Shown: positions 1 to 13,134, counted from the stretch's first letter. The stretch is 64,000 nt of DNA from Bugulina stolonifera (GCA_935421135.1 OW285190.1:7264501-7328500), one strand, 5' to 3'. The notes: generated by a model not told the origin, from the sequence alone. Numbers and translations are program-made.

Positions 1-389
1 CGGGTAACTCCACCGGCGGATCCATAGATCCATACGGCTCGAGTTCATCCCCATCCTTGTTTAAGCCTATCTCTACACCACTTCTACGACTTAGGTCGAT
101 CTCGGATTCTATATGAATCTAGCGTCAGGCTTAAGATCCTAGAATACCAGATCTTTCATTGCACTCCTCTGGAGCATAAAGTCTACAAGACCTACGTTGG
201 TCCTGAGCTCTTCAATGAGTCTCAGCATCGGCCTACGTCAGATATACAATAATAAGAGCACCTAATAACTGTTCACTCTTTATGTAATGAGCAGAAGGTT
301 ACTTGGTCGGTCTCTACCACCTACCAAGCCCTTCCCATACCAGTGTCCTATCGGCACTCGTATGTAACTATACTCAAAAACATTACAAT
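1..389 (+). repeat. LTR-like repeat R2, 3' part, cut by window edge
   Basis: The first ~389 bases match 29130-29521 almost base for base and match, in reverse complement and with more divergence, 39752-40200. The element ends in CATTACAAT. In the other copies a TATA-like box (GTATAAAA) and a polyadenylation-like signal (AATAAAG) precede this part, which suggests a solo LTR or LTR-like promoter element. No coding region for a retroelement is visible here. Only the 3' part is in the window, so its length and target duplication cannot be read. Confidence 0.75.
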
Positions 390-815
390 ATTCTACTAAC
401 TAGCAAAAAAAGTAAAAGGAAAGAGGAATCACTCCGGCCAAAAACTGTTCATCCTCCACCGGCAAACGTGGTTCGGAGTAAGTAAGGAGTTGTGCCACCT
501 TGTGTACAAATCTTTTATTACTATTGGTGTTCCTCATACCAATAAGAAGTACTTCTTTTACAATAGCATGGCATAAACTTTCTATTTATATTAACGATGC
601 ATTAGTACAGCATGCTAAGTATTACAATCGTTAAACTAAAATGTCAGTAGAACAGCTATCCAAAATCTCAGTAGGCAAATGACTGGGAAGTGGATCACGG
701 AACGTCGAGACCGCCAAATTGGGCCTATTTGGTAGGACAGGGTATTATCATAGAGTGAACCCTTTTTTATTTTACCATCTTTGTAACTGCATGTAGTACA
801 TGTAAGTCTACTAAC

Positions 816-993
816 CTGTAATGAACTGTAGAACTGAGAGAATACAACATATCAGATGATAGATCTTAGACATCACTGTTAGAGCTCTCTTCTCATGTCT
901 ACCAGAATACAATCCAACTAAAACCATCAGAACCCTCAAAGGGTAGCTATTGCTATGTCTTCCTTCACCAGCTGAAAACACAGCCTTCGCCAT
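816..993 (-). CDS. GRL-F: gustatory-receptor-like gene, exon 1 only
   Basis: A minus-strand ATG at 993 opens a 178-bp exon ending at a GTTAGT donor in phase 1. It has the same length and phase as exon 1 of copies A, B and D. The peptide carries the family N-terminal signature: SAG-RH near residue 8, then YPLRVLMVLVGLYSGRHEKR, then a hydrophobic stretch ending LQFITG (first TM region). The product would be the N-terminus of a seven-TM receptor. Exon 2 should lie to the left; only an R2 repeat is visible below 390, so the rest is outside the window or lost. It is on the opposite strand from all other GRL copies, so the family is not a simple head-to-tail array. I cannot tell whether this copy is functional. 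Confidence 0.75.
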
Positions 994-2275
994 CTTGGTT
1001 TTAAGTATGCAACTGACATCAATCCTTTCTCAGTCTAAGAATGTTGTGGTGATAATAATTTCATATTGATTATGGATCCACTGTGAGCTATATTGTATGT
1101 TTAATTAAATAATATGGTTATTTGACTCTCAGTTGTTTAGATTCAAGTTGGTTAAATTCTAAGAACTTCATTTTTCTAGGTTTCATGACAGTGATTGCTG
1201 TTTTAGCATTACTACATTATTATATCATGATATACATGAATAGTGATGACCAGCTAGGTAGCTCGGGCACAACTGATCAAAACATACACCAAGTATTTGG
1301 CCAAATATTAGTGAGGATGTGTTTTATGATAAATGGCAAGTAATATACCCTGTTGATTCTCGCATGCTGTGATTTTATTTACTGTTGTTTTGTATTTTGT
1401 AATTTTTTTTCATGTATTTAGCTATTCTCTTTATCAGCTCTCAGAAATTGAAGCTGATACAAGCTAGCGGGTCTTATTTGGTAATATGAGCAACAGGAGC
1501 TGGGCATTGAGTGGAAGAGTTCAACTTCCAAGCCATAGTGTGTCAGATTTGAACCTCTGGCCCTAAGGTCTAAAATCTGCAAGCTAACCACTACACAATC
1601 TTGCACTGAAGCCTTGAGTACTACTCATGAGCATCAACAGCATGCTGTTGACTTCCTCTATAGGCAAACGCTGTACTATATTATACATGTTATACAGCGG
1701 TTAAATTTGATTGCTTCAAATATAATATAAGCAACTACAATGTATGTGCCGATGTGACCTGCTAAATATATGTCACGTATAAATATAAACGTTTAGACGA
1801 TAAACTGTTGCTGCTTCAATCAACGCCACTGAAAATTGATTACTTTACAATGAAATACACACTTACATAAAAGTAAGATGTTTATAACAAATTTAAGAAC
1901 TTTGTTATTAATAATAGCCTCAAAAAATTGTGATATTGGAGTGCAGGGCAAAGAAGTTGAAAATGACTAATAAAACATTAATTAAACTGCTATTAGCCCA
2001 GGCTGTTATTAGTAATCTTGAGGTATAGTATACATATTCTACTGGATATAGAGCTTTATATACTGAAGGAGAAGACAACTCTATTGTAGATTAATAAAGA
2101 AAATACAATGTAATTATAAAAAAATAATGTACATACTGTGTCACTGCAAGTGAATGCATGTACGATTTAGTAAAATATATACTTTTGGATTAAAATATAA
2201 TTCTATTGTTCAATTTGCAAGTGTGTGTGTGCACACACTTGTGGTATAAAATAACATGCCTGCAAGATGCAACAT
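994..2275. other. Intergenic stretch
   Basis: AT-rich sequence between the divergent GRL-F exon 1 and the 3' end of the tetraspan gene. Short open frames (for example 1122-1343 on the plus strand) have no recognisable motif and no splice partners. The only identifiable element is the tRNA-derived SINE near 1480-1610. Confidence 0.6.
1480..1610 (-). repeat. tRNA-derived SINE, copy 1
   Basis: Read on the minus strand, 1602-1539 has RNA polymerase III promoter boxes: an A box TGTAGTGGTTAGC and a B box AGGTTCAAATC at tRNA-like spacing. The body after the head has TTCCACTCAATGCCCAGCTC, which is nearly repeated at about 61160-61180 after a similar tRNA-like head. Two copies sharing head and body support a real SINE family rather than a chance tRNA resemblance. 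Confidence 0.6.
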
Positions 2276-2390
2276 GCTATGGAAGGAGGGTGACATGCTA
2301 TAGCATGTGCTATCTAGAAGAAGGATGACATGCTATAGCATGTGCTATCTAGAAGGAGGGTGACATGTTATGCCATGTCCTATCTAGAAG
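2276..2390. repeat. 35-bp tandem repeat over the stop codon of the tetraspan gene
   Basis: Three copies spaced exactly 35 bp; TATCTAGAAG recurs at 2311, 2346 and 2381. The unit includes the minus-strand stop (CTA at 2380-2382) and the last codons of the tetraspan gene, so the coding end seems to have seeded the array, which then forms the 3' UTR start. Confidence 0.75.
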
Positions 2391-5300
2391 GGGGGTGTTG
2401 TTTCCACACGACAATGGCGAGCCAGATGGACACACAAACGCCGATGAAGTTGAAGGCACATTCTAAGATGAGGCAATCCTTGATGTTTGTGAATATCAAA
2501 TCACAACATCCGTAAGGCAGTTTACACGACTCAAACTTCATCACTTCAGCCTACAGTGTTACAAGTAAGAGAGGATTAATATACATCTACATGTATATTG
2601 ACTATGCCAGCACTACATAGTATATATTATAATTTATCCTCATATGATTATATTTATGCAACAATACAAATGTAATGTATTATATGTTTTTCATGCACAT
2701 GCATTTCATACATGGAACAGGATTAGCATCAACTTATCATGGAAAATGGATTGAAAAGTTGTTTGTCTAATCATAATTTTAGGATGCATTAGGATATGGT
2801 ATCAGATAGCCAACCAAGTCTTTAATATCATCACACATGAAAGGGATGGTTACAGTAAAGTAGTGTATACTATGTTGTATTGGTAGGTGCCCCTTCCTAC
2901 CCCACTTTAATACACCTGTTAGGACTGAAAGGTACATTTATGTTCAGACTATACTTAGTATAGGTGGTGTAGATAAGGTATATGTATATTTAGAGTATAA
3001 ATACTTACTATAGTTGGTGTAGACAATGTATATTTGTACTATGCTTACTATAGTTGGTGTAGACAAGGTATATCTGCACTATACTTACTATAGTTGGTGT
3101 AGACAATGTATATTTGTACTATACTTACTATAGGTGGTGCAGACAGGATGTTTTCTTTTGTTGATATGAGATTTGGAGTTGTGTCTACATAGCATATACA
3201 CTGAGTGCCATCTCTCTTTACACAAGGGTATTTATAGTTGGAGATCCTGGTGCCCCTTAGGCCGGAGGTGATGCATCCTGCCGCACACAGCACACAACTT
3301 ATGCAGGAGAAAACTGTAAACACAACCTACAAGGAACGTAATACATGACTGTAGTAATTTTTGATGTTAATTAAATTCAATTCATCTTACATTTCCTCTT
3401 TTTCTGCAGCCTCAGTAAATAATTCAGCAGCACTTCACTATGTAGTTCACAATACCATTCCAGCAGCAAAATTTTAATGTTGGTAGGCCTAATATTGGAC
3501 ATTACACTGGGGCATAATCTATTGTTCTCAATATACATGTATGTATGTAATGCCATTATTGCGGCAGAATTTCCAGCTAAAATACCAGGACATTGACCTA
3601 ACATTCGCACAACATTTAGTGAATGATATCAAGCCCCAATACAGCCTAACAGTTAGGAATGTTAAATAATATCCCAAAACCAGTGAAACAAAACCTAATA
3701 GCTTATAAATATTAGTTTGTTAATTGGGTAGCGAAGTTTAAAGGCTCTCCGCAGGGTGTCCATCTGATGATAACTATATAATATGGTATCAGCTTTTGAC
3801 ACATTGGAGTTGTCTTACCTTAGATATAGAGTTAAACATATTATTAAACACAGTATAAAAGATTAACTGCATTTTATAATCTCTGCATGCAATATATCAG
3901 GGTTACCTGGAGTTCTAAAAGTCATTTTATTTCCAGCAAATCAATAGCTGCTGTAAACATGTTAAAGTCCATCCAAGTAGTACGACAGCTCTGACTTATT
4001 GTAAAAGAAAAGGCTAGACAACTTCAAGTAATTGGCTTGGAAGGGCATAAACATTTAAACAGTAATACATGTACTGTACAAACCCTATGTGTGTGTGCCT
4101 TAGGAGTTCGGCCACTGAGTGGGTTCTTACTGTACAGAGAGTCATACCACAGTCCAATCCCACCGGTTATGGCCAGCTGTACAAAAGCCATTAAGCAGTA
4201 TTTAATGTTTCATATAGTTATTATATAATTATCATGAGAGAGCATGAAAGTTTTACTCAATTAATAAAATAAATACAATGTAGCGGTAAGTCAGCAGAAG
4301 AGTCTTTGTGTAAAATGGCAACAATATTCCCTCTCTTAGCCCACAGAGAGTCTCTATCACCTACATAACATGCAAGTATATTTGAATGTAGAAATAACAT
4401 TCAAGATGCAGTGAGATAGAAGAGGACTCTATATTAAATCACATTATAATATAATTATGTTGGAGGTACATTACATGGGCTAGCAAAAAACTGTTGTCAC
4501 TGACAAAATTCAATTTTTACCAATGTTAAGTTTAATCTGCCTAAAACTCACTAAATTTTAAAGATTAGTGAGAAAATAGGTGCAGTAGCATGAGTGGTAC
4601 ATAAGAGGCTACAAGAAGAGATTCAATAAAAATATACAAATATAACACATGCAACATTTTCTTGAAATAATATTGGAGTCCGTTACAACAGTCTCGTGCT
4701 AAGCCCATGTAAACGAACAATTGTACACCATGGAGTAAGTTTACCTTACCGGAGTGCCACTCCAAATAGTTGCATCTCTATAAGATATCGAGGAGGTGGT
4801 GAGGGGTAGATACAGTGACATTGCCACCATGGCTAATCCGAGACCAATCTGCAATGTTAGTATTGCCACGGTATGTTATGCCATGTTATGTAAAGATCGC
4901 ACTATGAGACATCTACTATTGTACTTTTAAAGCCCCATAGAATAATTTGTCATGAAGCTGCTGGTGCAGTTTAGGTGTTTCCAGACACTGTTTTATGCTG
5001 GCTAGCGTTCACTGAATGCACGGTGATCGATTTACATGCGAGTTCAACTTAACTAATTTTAGTACGATTCCCCTCTCTTGGTATAAATCAAATACATAAT
5101 CTAAAGAAAATGTGCTGGTGAACAAGTATAAGATTCTCCAGAGAAGTTCAAAATGGAGAAGTTGTCTTCTCTATTATACATGTTTATGCTGCATAGTGTT
5201 AAGATCTAGCTAGTGCTCCTTGAATATATGCGATTCAAGCACTTATTGGTAGGTTTCACAAATTCAACTGGCTATTAAAATAGCGCCAACAATGCATATT

Positions 5301-7275
5301 GTGAGCAGGAGAGTAAACATTTGGCCTTAAACCAAATCCGCTCAATGCTCTGGTATATTTGCGGACGTATAGTGACAATATTCAGAGTACGTATTTCATG
5401 TGTTAAACTTCTGCCTATGATGATGATGCTTACTCACCTCAAGAATAACTAGAAGCACAAGAATATTACAGAATCTTTGCTGACAGCTCTCTTTGTGTCT
5501 GGACATATGCTGTGCTAAGACCTCAAACGCTGACATTCTTGCCTCTCTATGGAACCGCTGCCTTCCTTGAAAACTCCTTTGTCCATGTATACAATGACCT
5601 TCATTACTGTCTTCTGTGGGAAAAGATGCATTTGTACAGCATAAATCTACATTTCAAAACATTCCGTCACATGCATTACATCTGACGTATAGTTACAATA
5701 TGTTGAATGTATGTAAATGTATATGAAATGGATAAGACAAAAATTTCATGCATCAAAAATTGAAATTTGCCACCAACATCCAGTTCTTATAAAAATGCAA
5801 ATATAATGTCAGGAAGCAATAAACTTTTTTGGGTCTGTGCATCTTTGCTTAGGAAAATTTAATAATAACGCTAAAAGGAAAGACAAGGTAGCGGCTCCTA
5901 CTTTGTCGCCAAGTAGTTCAGGCGGCGTCCGTGATGTTCATTAGGAAAGCTATTATAGAAAACAGACCTCACAGCATCAGCTGTCATTAGTTTTATGGAA
6001 AATTTTGGAAGCCCAACTGTAGATAAAATTTATGACTGGCAACAATAAGTAACTAGTGAGAAGCGATTTAAAGTTACAACACACCGAGTTTTCTGGAGTT
6101 ATCAACAACTCCATCTGTGGGCCACCTGTTGGACACCCAGGACATACATGTACATATACAGTTAAAAAGGGAGGAGTTGGTAGAAATTTAAAACAAGATG
6201 CATCTATTTCGCCCTCAAGCTTGCATGTCAATCACAGTAAGAATACGAGTAACGCTCATACCTAAGTGACTGAAGTTGTCTCTCCTGTAATGGTTAGCAA
6301 GAGGCATAGTGATTGCAGGTAGACATATGTATGAGCTGAGAGAACTAGCTGAAGTAAATTGTCTATCAAGTCTGCCTGTGGGCTGTTCTACTGCACTGTC
6401 TATTAGTGATGCGGCTGATGTCTCTGCTGCCAAGTTCTTAAATATGGCCGCCTTGTCTTTACGAATAAATACCGGAGACTCAGTGTGAACATTTCGTATG
6501 AGTTCATAACCGTTGTCTTGCGTTTGTGAGTCACGTAAGCTACTGCCAGCTTTAAGAATGCTGCCAGTTTGATGCCTGGAGAGATTGATATTTCCAAGAG
6601 ATGATGACTGCCACACCGGCAGCTCACCCTCGAAGCTGACATGTCTCTTAGCTCGACTATTCATCTTATCCTGTAAAGTAGTCATCTTTGTAAGTTACGC
6701 TGCAATATATCTCAATTGTCAGTCTCTTTATCTGCATTGCTCCTCTAGTACAATAATGACATTTAGTTAGACGCACTAGATAAAGTAGGGGGGGGGGGGG
6801 GGGGCGGGGGGTTTGGCCACTTTTTATAGATATGATGTACATGTATATGATGTATAGCTTTCTTGCTAAAAATACATCATAGATAAAATAGGTTTGCAAT
6901 CTTAGTCAAAACTGTGTTTTGCAAGAACTAAAATCTTTTTAAACGAAAATATTACTTATTACGTTAGCTAAAACTCATGCAATGTACAGTATGCTTGTTG
7001 AACATGCACATGCAATCTGGTATAGGTGCACATGTATATCTGGTATGGTGGTAGGAAAGTAAGATATTTGTAGAATCATACCCTGAAATAGAGAATTGAC
7101 CTACTAAACAGGTGATTACCTTAACAGATGACTCAACGCGTGACTCATCTAGTAATAGTTGATTAGACGAATCTCCGTCAGCTAGTATTGATGATGAGTG
7201 TGAGTCTGTCACATGATGTGGTGTACTGGAAACCCTTGTGTGAATCTGAGTTGAAGAAATTTTTGCTTTTACCAT
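2380..7275 (-). CDS. Sarcospan/CD20-like tetraspan membrane protein
   Basis: Exons, 5' to 3' on the minus strand: 7275-7120, 6670-6262, 5613-5438, 4848-4750, 4176-4131, 3326-3129, 2550-2380. The phases match except between the exons at 4131 and 3326, where a piece is missing; an 8-bp microexon at 3914-3907 would repair the frame (about 420 residues). A long Ser/Thr-rich cytosolic N-terminus (about 230 residues) is followed by TM1 (NILVLLVILEIGLGLAMVAM), then the loop motif YRDATIWSG, a Gly-rich TM2 (LAITGGIGLW), TM3 (from VVFTVFSCISC), a Cys-rich extracellular loop (C-x6-C-x-C, then CKLPYGCCD) and TM4 ending VVWK with a short tail. The RD-x-x-x-W-x-G motif, the Cys loop, DC before TM4 and the W-K end resemble sarcospan, a tetraspan of the dystrophin-glycoprotein complex. 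The long N-terminus is unlike vertebrate sarcospan, so an ENTREP or MS4A relative is possible. Confidence 0.6.
2951..3140. repeat. 40-bp tandem repeat carrying copies of a splice donor
   Basis: Five copies; ATACTTACTA-like blocks at 2951, 3001, 3041, 3081 and 3121, the last four spaced exactly 40 bp. Each unit holds the end of the tetraspan exon at 3129 and its 5' splice site: on the minus strand, CTACACCAACTATA followed by GTAAG. The oldest copy (2951) has lost the donor GT (TAGTA on the plus strand). Confidence 0.8.
6788..6810 (+). repeat. Poly-G tract
   Basis: About twenty G residues in a row, interrupted once by C and followed by GGGGGG, in intron 1 of the tetraspan gene. The transcribed minus strand is therefore C-rich at this point. 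Length is likely unstable or mis-called in sequencing. Confidence 0.9.
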
Positions 7276-10200
7276 CTATATAATAGGAAGAGAAATATAT
7301 TAATAAGGAAGCATGTTCACCTTACTAGTTAATTAATAATTCACTAATTACCTGAAAGGTTACATGTCCAGATGAATATACCTATACATTGAACCTGTAT
7401 CAAATCATCTAATTAGCAAAATGTTATAATTAAATAACTAGCTATTGAAAAAGATACCTTTATGCATAAATATTGATTTAGTGGATTTCTGCTATGTTAG
7501 CGTGTAAGAGAATATGATTAGTTTACTTACAGCTTATACAAAGCCAATTTAGGGTTCAAATAGCAGAGTGTGTAAAATGATTTTATACTAGCTTGCTAAC
7601 ATTGTTATTCTTAAGATGAAGGAAATTCTTGACATGCAACAATTCTGGACAGCTGTGTTATAGACATATAATATAATGATATCACTAGTGATATTTTTAT
7701 ACAGATTTATACATCCACTGAACTTATCACTGAAATCAAGTACAGGCACATGCCCTCTGACTGAAGGGGACTGTCTCAGTTACGAAATGAGTCATGGATA
7801 TTCTACAAGTTTGCAACTGTTCGAAAATATCAGTTCGAAACAAAACGTTTTGAAAACTTCAAAACACCAAACCCCATTCCCCAAGCTCCAATTCCTAATC
7901 CCCAAACTCCAAAAGACAATCTTAGGAACGCCCTGTTTTAAACTGACATTTACAAAATGCCCGTTTATCATAATTTACTGACTGAAAATTCTGCTCAGTA
8001 ATATCAAAACATTTACTTAGGACAGAAGCTAATTTCATAGGGTCGTAGCCACAGAGGTTCCATTTGAACGTTGGTGTCATTTCTACATGTTCTGGGAGGT
8101 CTGAGAGTTCTGGGCCAATGCCAATGGTTTCATAACATTGGATTCATGTTGGCAATATATTAGAACTAATTTTGTTCTACAAGATAATATCCAATAATGG
8201 ACTTAACAATTTGTCTTGTTACTGATAGTGAAAATGAGTCGTGACTGCTAGCGATAGGTCAGGTTACAGATTGTCAAGAAGTTAAGTATTTCTGTTTTTA
8301 GTCTCTATTTACTGGAGAAAACGATATATTTTTGCACGACATCTGGGCTTTGTTTTGCTTATGAGATTATTAAAATATTATTGCTCCAAAGCGCTACATT
8401 AGCTAACCAAGGGTTGTAGGGGTAGGGTGTGAAAGAGGAGTGTCGCCACTAAATTACATGCAAATTGCTGTTAAATGCTAAATGCTGTGATGCTATTATA
8501 AAACTGATATAAAAGGCATTGTAGCAGTGATATTACAGCAGAGATAGCAAAGCGATATTACTGATTAGTAGTTCACTAATTAGAGTTATAGGTAGACATG
8601 TACGACAGAGTTATGTTTTATGTATCACATGTACATGCACCATATCATACATGTAGGTCATGCTGGGCCAAGTATGTGTTAGTAGTGCTTATGTGTGCAT
8701 ATGTGGTGTACTTACTTGACTGTTTGCTGTACTGCCAACCCTCTTGCCATGGAAACGTTCTGCAGAACCACTGTGTTCACCAACTGCCAGCTCCTCCATG
8801 TCCGAAGATCTCTGTATCATTGCTTAGACACACGTAGGTGCTCACAGCAAGTCAGTCCACTGTTACAGCAAATCCTTTTGTACTGCAGCTAGTACATGCA
8901 AGCACATGTTGTACTGTGTCACTGTAATGAATGGCAGCTTAGAAAGTTTGTTACATAATTGAGTAATTAGTCATATATTCTCTGGAGAGCCTCCTTGTGA
9001 ACTACTTGAGTGTCTGTGTATAATGCTGAGCTGCTGTCATAAGAGTTACTTCTAGTGCTGCCGCTGCTGCTGACTTACATTATTGAACTTTCGTTACCTC
9101 ATTCAAAGAATATTGGCACCAGCTATATTCATCTCTGCTAGGAAAATAACAGTGCATTTCTGCTCATAGGAAAAATAATTATTCTTTTGTTCATCATATT
9201 ATATAATAGAGAAAGGTATGGGTAGTGTTAACGACACTATGAGAAGGTGCTTAATCTTACAACTTGTGGCAGGAGCGTAGTTAGATATTTAACAAAAGGG
9301 GTAGGTAAGCAGTCAGCAATGGGCACAACCACAATATACCTAACAGACTTACAAAATTTAATTCAAAAAAAAATTTAAATGCATGTATGTTGGTTGAAAA
9401 GTATTTATAAGTAAAGCACTATGGGAAATAAATCTTTGAACGTAGTTTACTTGTAGGCAATGATAAATACTTGCACCATCCCATTGCATATTGAAATGAG
9501 CATAAATATATTACTCACTACAGATAATTATTACTAATATTGCTACTTTTAGCTTAGCTTACGCTGTAGGATATAAATCCATTTGTAGATGAGAATTAAC
9601 CAAAAAAGAAATCAGCAGCATTACGGATCAATTCATTTATTTATGTCTTTGTTACCAGCATAATTGTTTGTTTCATAGAATTTGCTAACAGCAGTACAGG
9701 TAAAATGAACTGGCATCTCTGGACATACACTGTGCTATAGTTTACCTCTCGGCGTTTTATGAGATAATAGCTAGAAAGTACACCATCTTTCCATCTAACA
9801 TGTAGGCTACATGTGTTATGCAACTTTTCCAATAATCTCTATAAAGGCAATTAGTTGAAATATAAACATTAAGCTGAGTGGAGATACTATTGATAATGGT
9901 ATTTATTTATATACTGTAACTAAGTAGGTAAGTAGAAAGAGCTGGAAAATGAATAGTTTGCATTGTTAAATTGCTCTCAGGGGAAATATTTACCAATATT
10001 AGCATAAGCTGTAAATAGGTGTACAAACCGGTACTTGTTATAGTAAAATTTGAAGTCTTTCATAGGCTTTCAATTGCCCCAAGTATGCGTACGTGCAGTA
10101 TAAGCCTGTATGTACGATGTATAATACAGATATAGTCGTAAGTGTTAAAACACATGTAAACCAGTGACGGAATACAATACTGCCTTACAAGTACATGTGC

Positions 10201-13134
10201 ACCAAATAGCATAATATTTTTATTGTATATAGGTATAAAGCAAATGGCTCAATGCTAGGCAGAGCTCCACATAAAATGGTGTGAAACTAAACTAATTGTC
10301 TGTGCTAACAGTCACTTCTATCTCAGACATAAAGTAATGTTGCTGAACTGAACTTAAGTTAGGTGCAGAAGTGTAGAAATTTGAGATAGCCCTTGCTCTT
10401 CAACAAAACTGAAGCAGGAGGAGATGAGTTTTCTTTATACTTTGTTTGTTGACCACCCTTACCCCAAACCTCAACCAGTACAAACAAGGAACTAAGGCAG
10501 CTAAATTTCTCCGCTACTGCACTATCAGTACAACCTTGAAATTATTGATGGTAAGTGTTTACTTTATGACCATCTTATCCCCATAATCCTCTGTGAACAA
10601 GGGCTAATGTAAACACATTGACATGTGTAGCTACTTGTATCAAAAGACAATAACTTATATCAAACACTGAGTGAGTACAACTCAAGGAATTCTCAAGTGT
10701 TACTCAAGAGGCACTCAGATTCATTTCACTAACAGAGAACAAGTACATGATTATTACAATATTTATGTACCTGCATTAGGAATGCAACAGCATGATGGCC
10801 CTACATGCATTATAAAAATCCACTTAAAATCTACATTAAGGTATTAGTGGATTTAAAAAATGGGTGGAATAACAATGATTATGCTTCAAAAGGTCTGTAT
10901 GGACTAGATTTTTAATGGTAGATAAAGACTTTGTGCTAAAGATGTTATAGTGCAGTGATTCAGTGATTGGACTGATTTGTTATGCACCATGGAATGCCTA
11001 TGGCACAATCCTCCGTTCGACTTACACTGTACATGTATACATGCACATGTGTATATGGCCCCTCAGGTGCCTACGTTTATAATGCATGTTCCGAGTCATC
11101 TCTTCTAAAGGTATATCGGACTTGAGGCTTTCTGTAAATTCATTAATTAGTGGCTATTCTTGTAGGCCGATGGTCCGACTGCAGGAAGTTAGTTTTGTAC
11201 AGGAGGAACCTCTTTTACTGTATTGGAATAGTGTTGTGATTTGGACTGTAATAAAGTAACATCTATCATATTTACAAATGTGCGTATATGTACTCATAGT
11301 CCTTGAGATCATCCTAGGAATCTCGCGACTCAATTTCCTCCCGGAATTAACGCAACTAAGATAGTTAAAATAGGCCAACACACTCATACCTGACACATAG
11401 GTCGCACCCATGCATGAGATATACAGTGTAGATAGAGAATACAGCTGGAGCTGTTGGTCACTCGAATAGCCGCAAGTGGAACAATTTATTGACGATGATC
11501 ATCGCTAGGTCGGCCTATGGGCTCAATTATAGTTTCAGTGTATTATAGCGTGCTACCACCGGTCCATCTACACATTGTTCTTGACATTTAATTTCCGTTC
11601 CGTCTCACTTCCTTACCCGTTATTGGCTCTAGTTAGCAGAGAAAGATGAAATCTTCTGATATTATCATAGAAAAGTGGAAATCAGATTTGGAAACTTAAA
11701 TGCTCTCACCACAAAATGAGATGAGCCATTCATAATTAAACTGCATTCAATCACTGCCTTGCTATTTCATATCACAACACAAGACTGACAATAATAGTCT
11801 CTTCCCATGACTAATCTCAAGTGAGGAAGACCAGATGCTAAGGGTTCAGTAGCTCTTCTCTATTTGATGTGAGGAAGCTGTCTCCCCACAACCAGATCAT
11901 GAAATATCAGATGTACATGTAGCACTATCACACTATGACTTTGACAATGGAGAACAAGACGTGATAGGCGATGACGTGATTGGAATAACTTAATACAATT
12001 GTTTACACGAAAAGACTAATAACTTAGCACACCTATCCAGCTCTTCGAGTAGAATGAGGATAAAACAAGTTTATTTATATTAAACATAGGATTGTCTAAG
12101 AAAAAGCATGTAGATAAAACAATTGAGAGTTGTCCTCTCTTCACACAGTACATTCATGAGAGAACAACTGCTCGTAGCAGTTGTTGTGGCTGGGAACAGT
12201 TCAACAGTGCTAATCAATCTAAACCCCACATTTGATGAGACCAACATATACATGGCGACCGCATGCTTCCAACGCAGGCCAATTTGAACAAGAGGCATAT
12301 GTACATGTGTATACATGTATGGATACATGTATATTGTTTATTGTATGCATTGCATTCAAATACATGTACATGTATTTGTATATGCCCAATAATTCGTTCT
12401 GAATGGTTTTTTGCAACAATTAACTGTGTAAATTCTCACAAGTCCCTATTGAGTCTCTATATAGGAAGTCAGAACTGAACTCGGATACAATCAGAACCTG
12501 TCTGTTTAGTAAGGAATGAGTCACATCATCTGCTTTATCGATTTTGAAATAGGCATGCATTATATTTTGACCCATATACATAATTATGCATCTACAAATG
12601 CATAGACATAGACCCATATAGACATAGGTATGTACACCTGTTGTATTGTGAATTGTGATCTAACAGCCATCTACAACATAATGCAGATGTATTACTGCAT
12701 TATAACTACTCCTGATGCTAGTACACGTACTGTAGCTGAGTACAGCACATATTATTGTACTAGTAGGCTGCATGCCTACCTTGCATGTAGTAAACTGTCA
12801 TTACGATGCCATTCTTTATCAGCAAAAATAATGACCTTATGTTGCTATCATAGCCTCTGTATTGCAGTAGCTAAACAATGCTGTTGTTGTTTGGGACGGG
12901 TTGTCCACCCTCTTTAAAATTTAAGCACTTGGTTAGCAATAGAATAGCAAAACTTTGCAATATTCAAGGTGCCAAAAAGTAGTTGTCACAATGATAAACT
13001 TGCATGCATAGTAGATTAGCATACAGGTACTAAAACAACTATTGTAACTATTCAGTCTAGGCCAAGGGGTTGGTGGCTACAGTGCTGTTCAGGAGATTAT
13101 ATCTACTTATTAGTTCATAGTATCTATTAAGGAA
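7276..13134. other. Intergenic stretch, 5.8 kb
   Basis: Between the start of the minus-strand tetraspan gene and the plus-strand carboxylesterase relic. Open frames are short (up to about 100 codons), with no recognisable domain or consistent splice pattern. Identifiable contents are the dispersed inverted-end repeat at 10371-10512, a weak tRNA-like segment near 10935-11010, and ACATGT-rich simple sequence around 12290-12380. The 5' flank of the tetraspan gene (7276-8000) must hold its promoter, but no core element is clear. Confidence 0.55.
10371..10512. repeat. Dispersed MITE-like repeat, copy 1
   Basis: The left end GAAATTTGAGATAGCCCTTG is loosely inverted at the right end (AAGGAACTAAGGCAGCTAAATTTC). 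The interior (CCACCCTTACCCCAAACCTC) is repeated at 30640-30790 with the same inverted ends. No target duplication could be fixed. Confidence 0.5.

Noticed and set aside
1122..1343. Small plus-strand hydrophobic open frame
   Set aside because: One TM-like stretch only, no conserved motif, no paralogue in the window.
2276..3140. CRISPR-like regular repeats
   Set aside because: The units are adjacent tandem copies without unique spacers, in a eukaryotic gene.
3723..3775. Basic exon (MDTLRRAFKLRYP) as the missing tetraspan exon
   Set aside because: Attractive as a TM2-TM3 loop, but from the preceding phase 1 it runs into a stop and has no good donor.
9641..9832. Second tetraspan gene on the minus strand
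   Set aside because: A short likeness to the exon at 5438-5613 (CTGGACATA..CTGTGCTA) but no splice signals or further exons.
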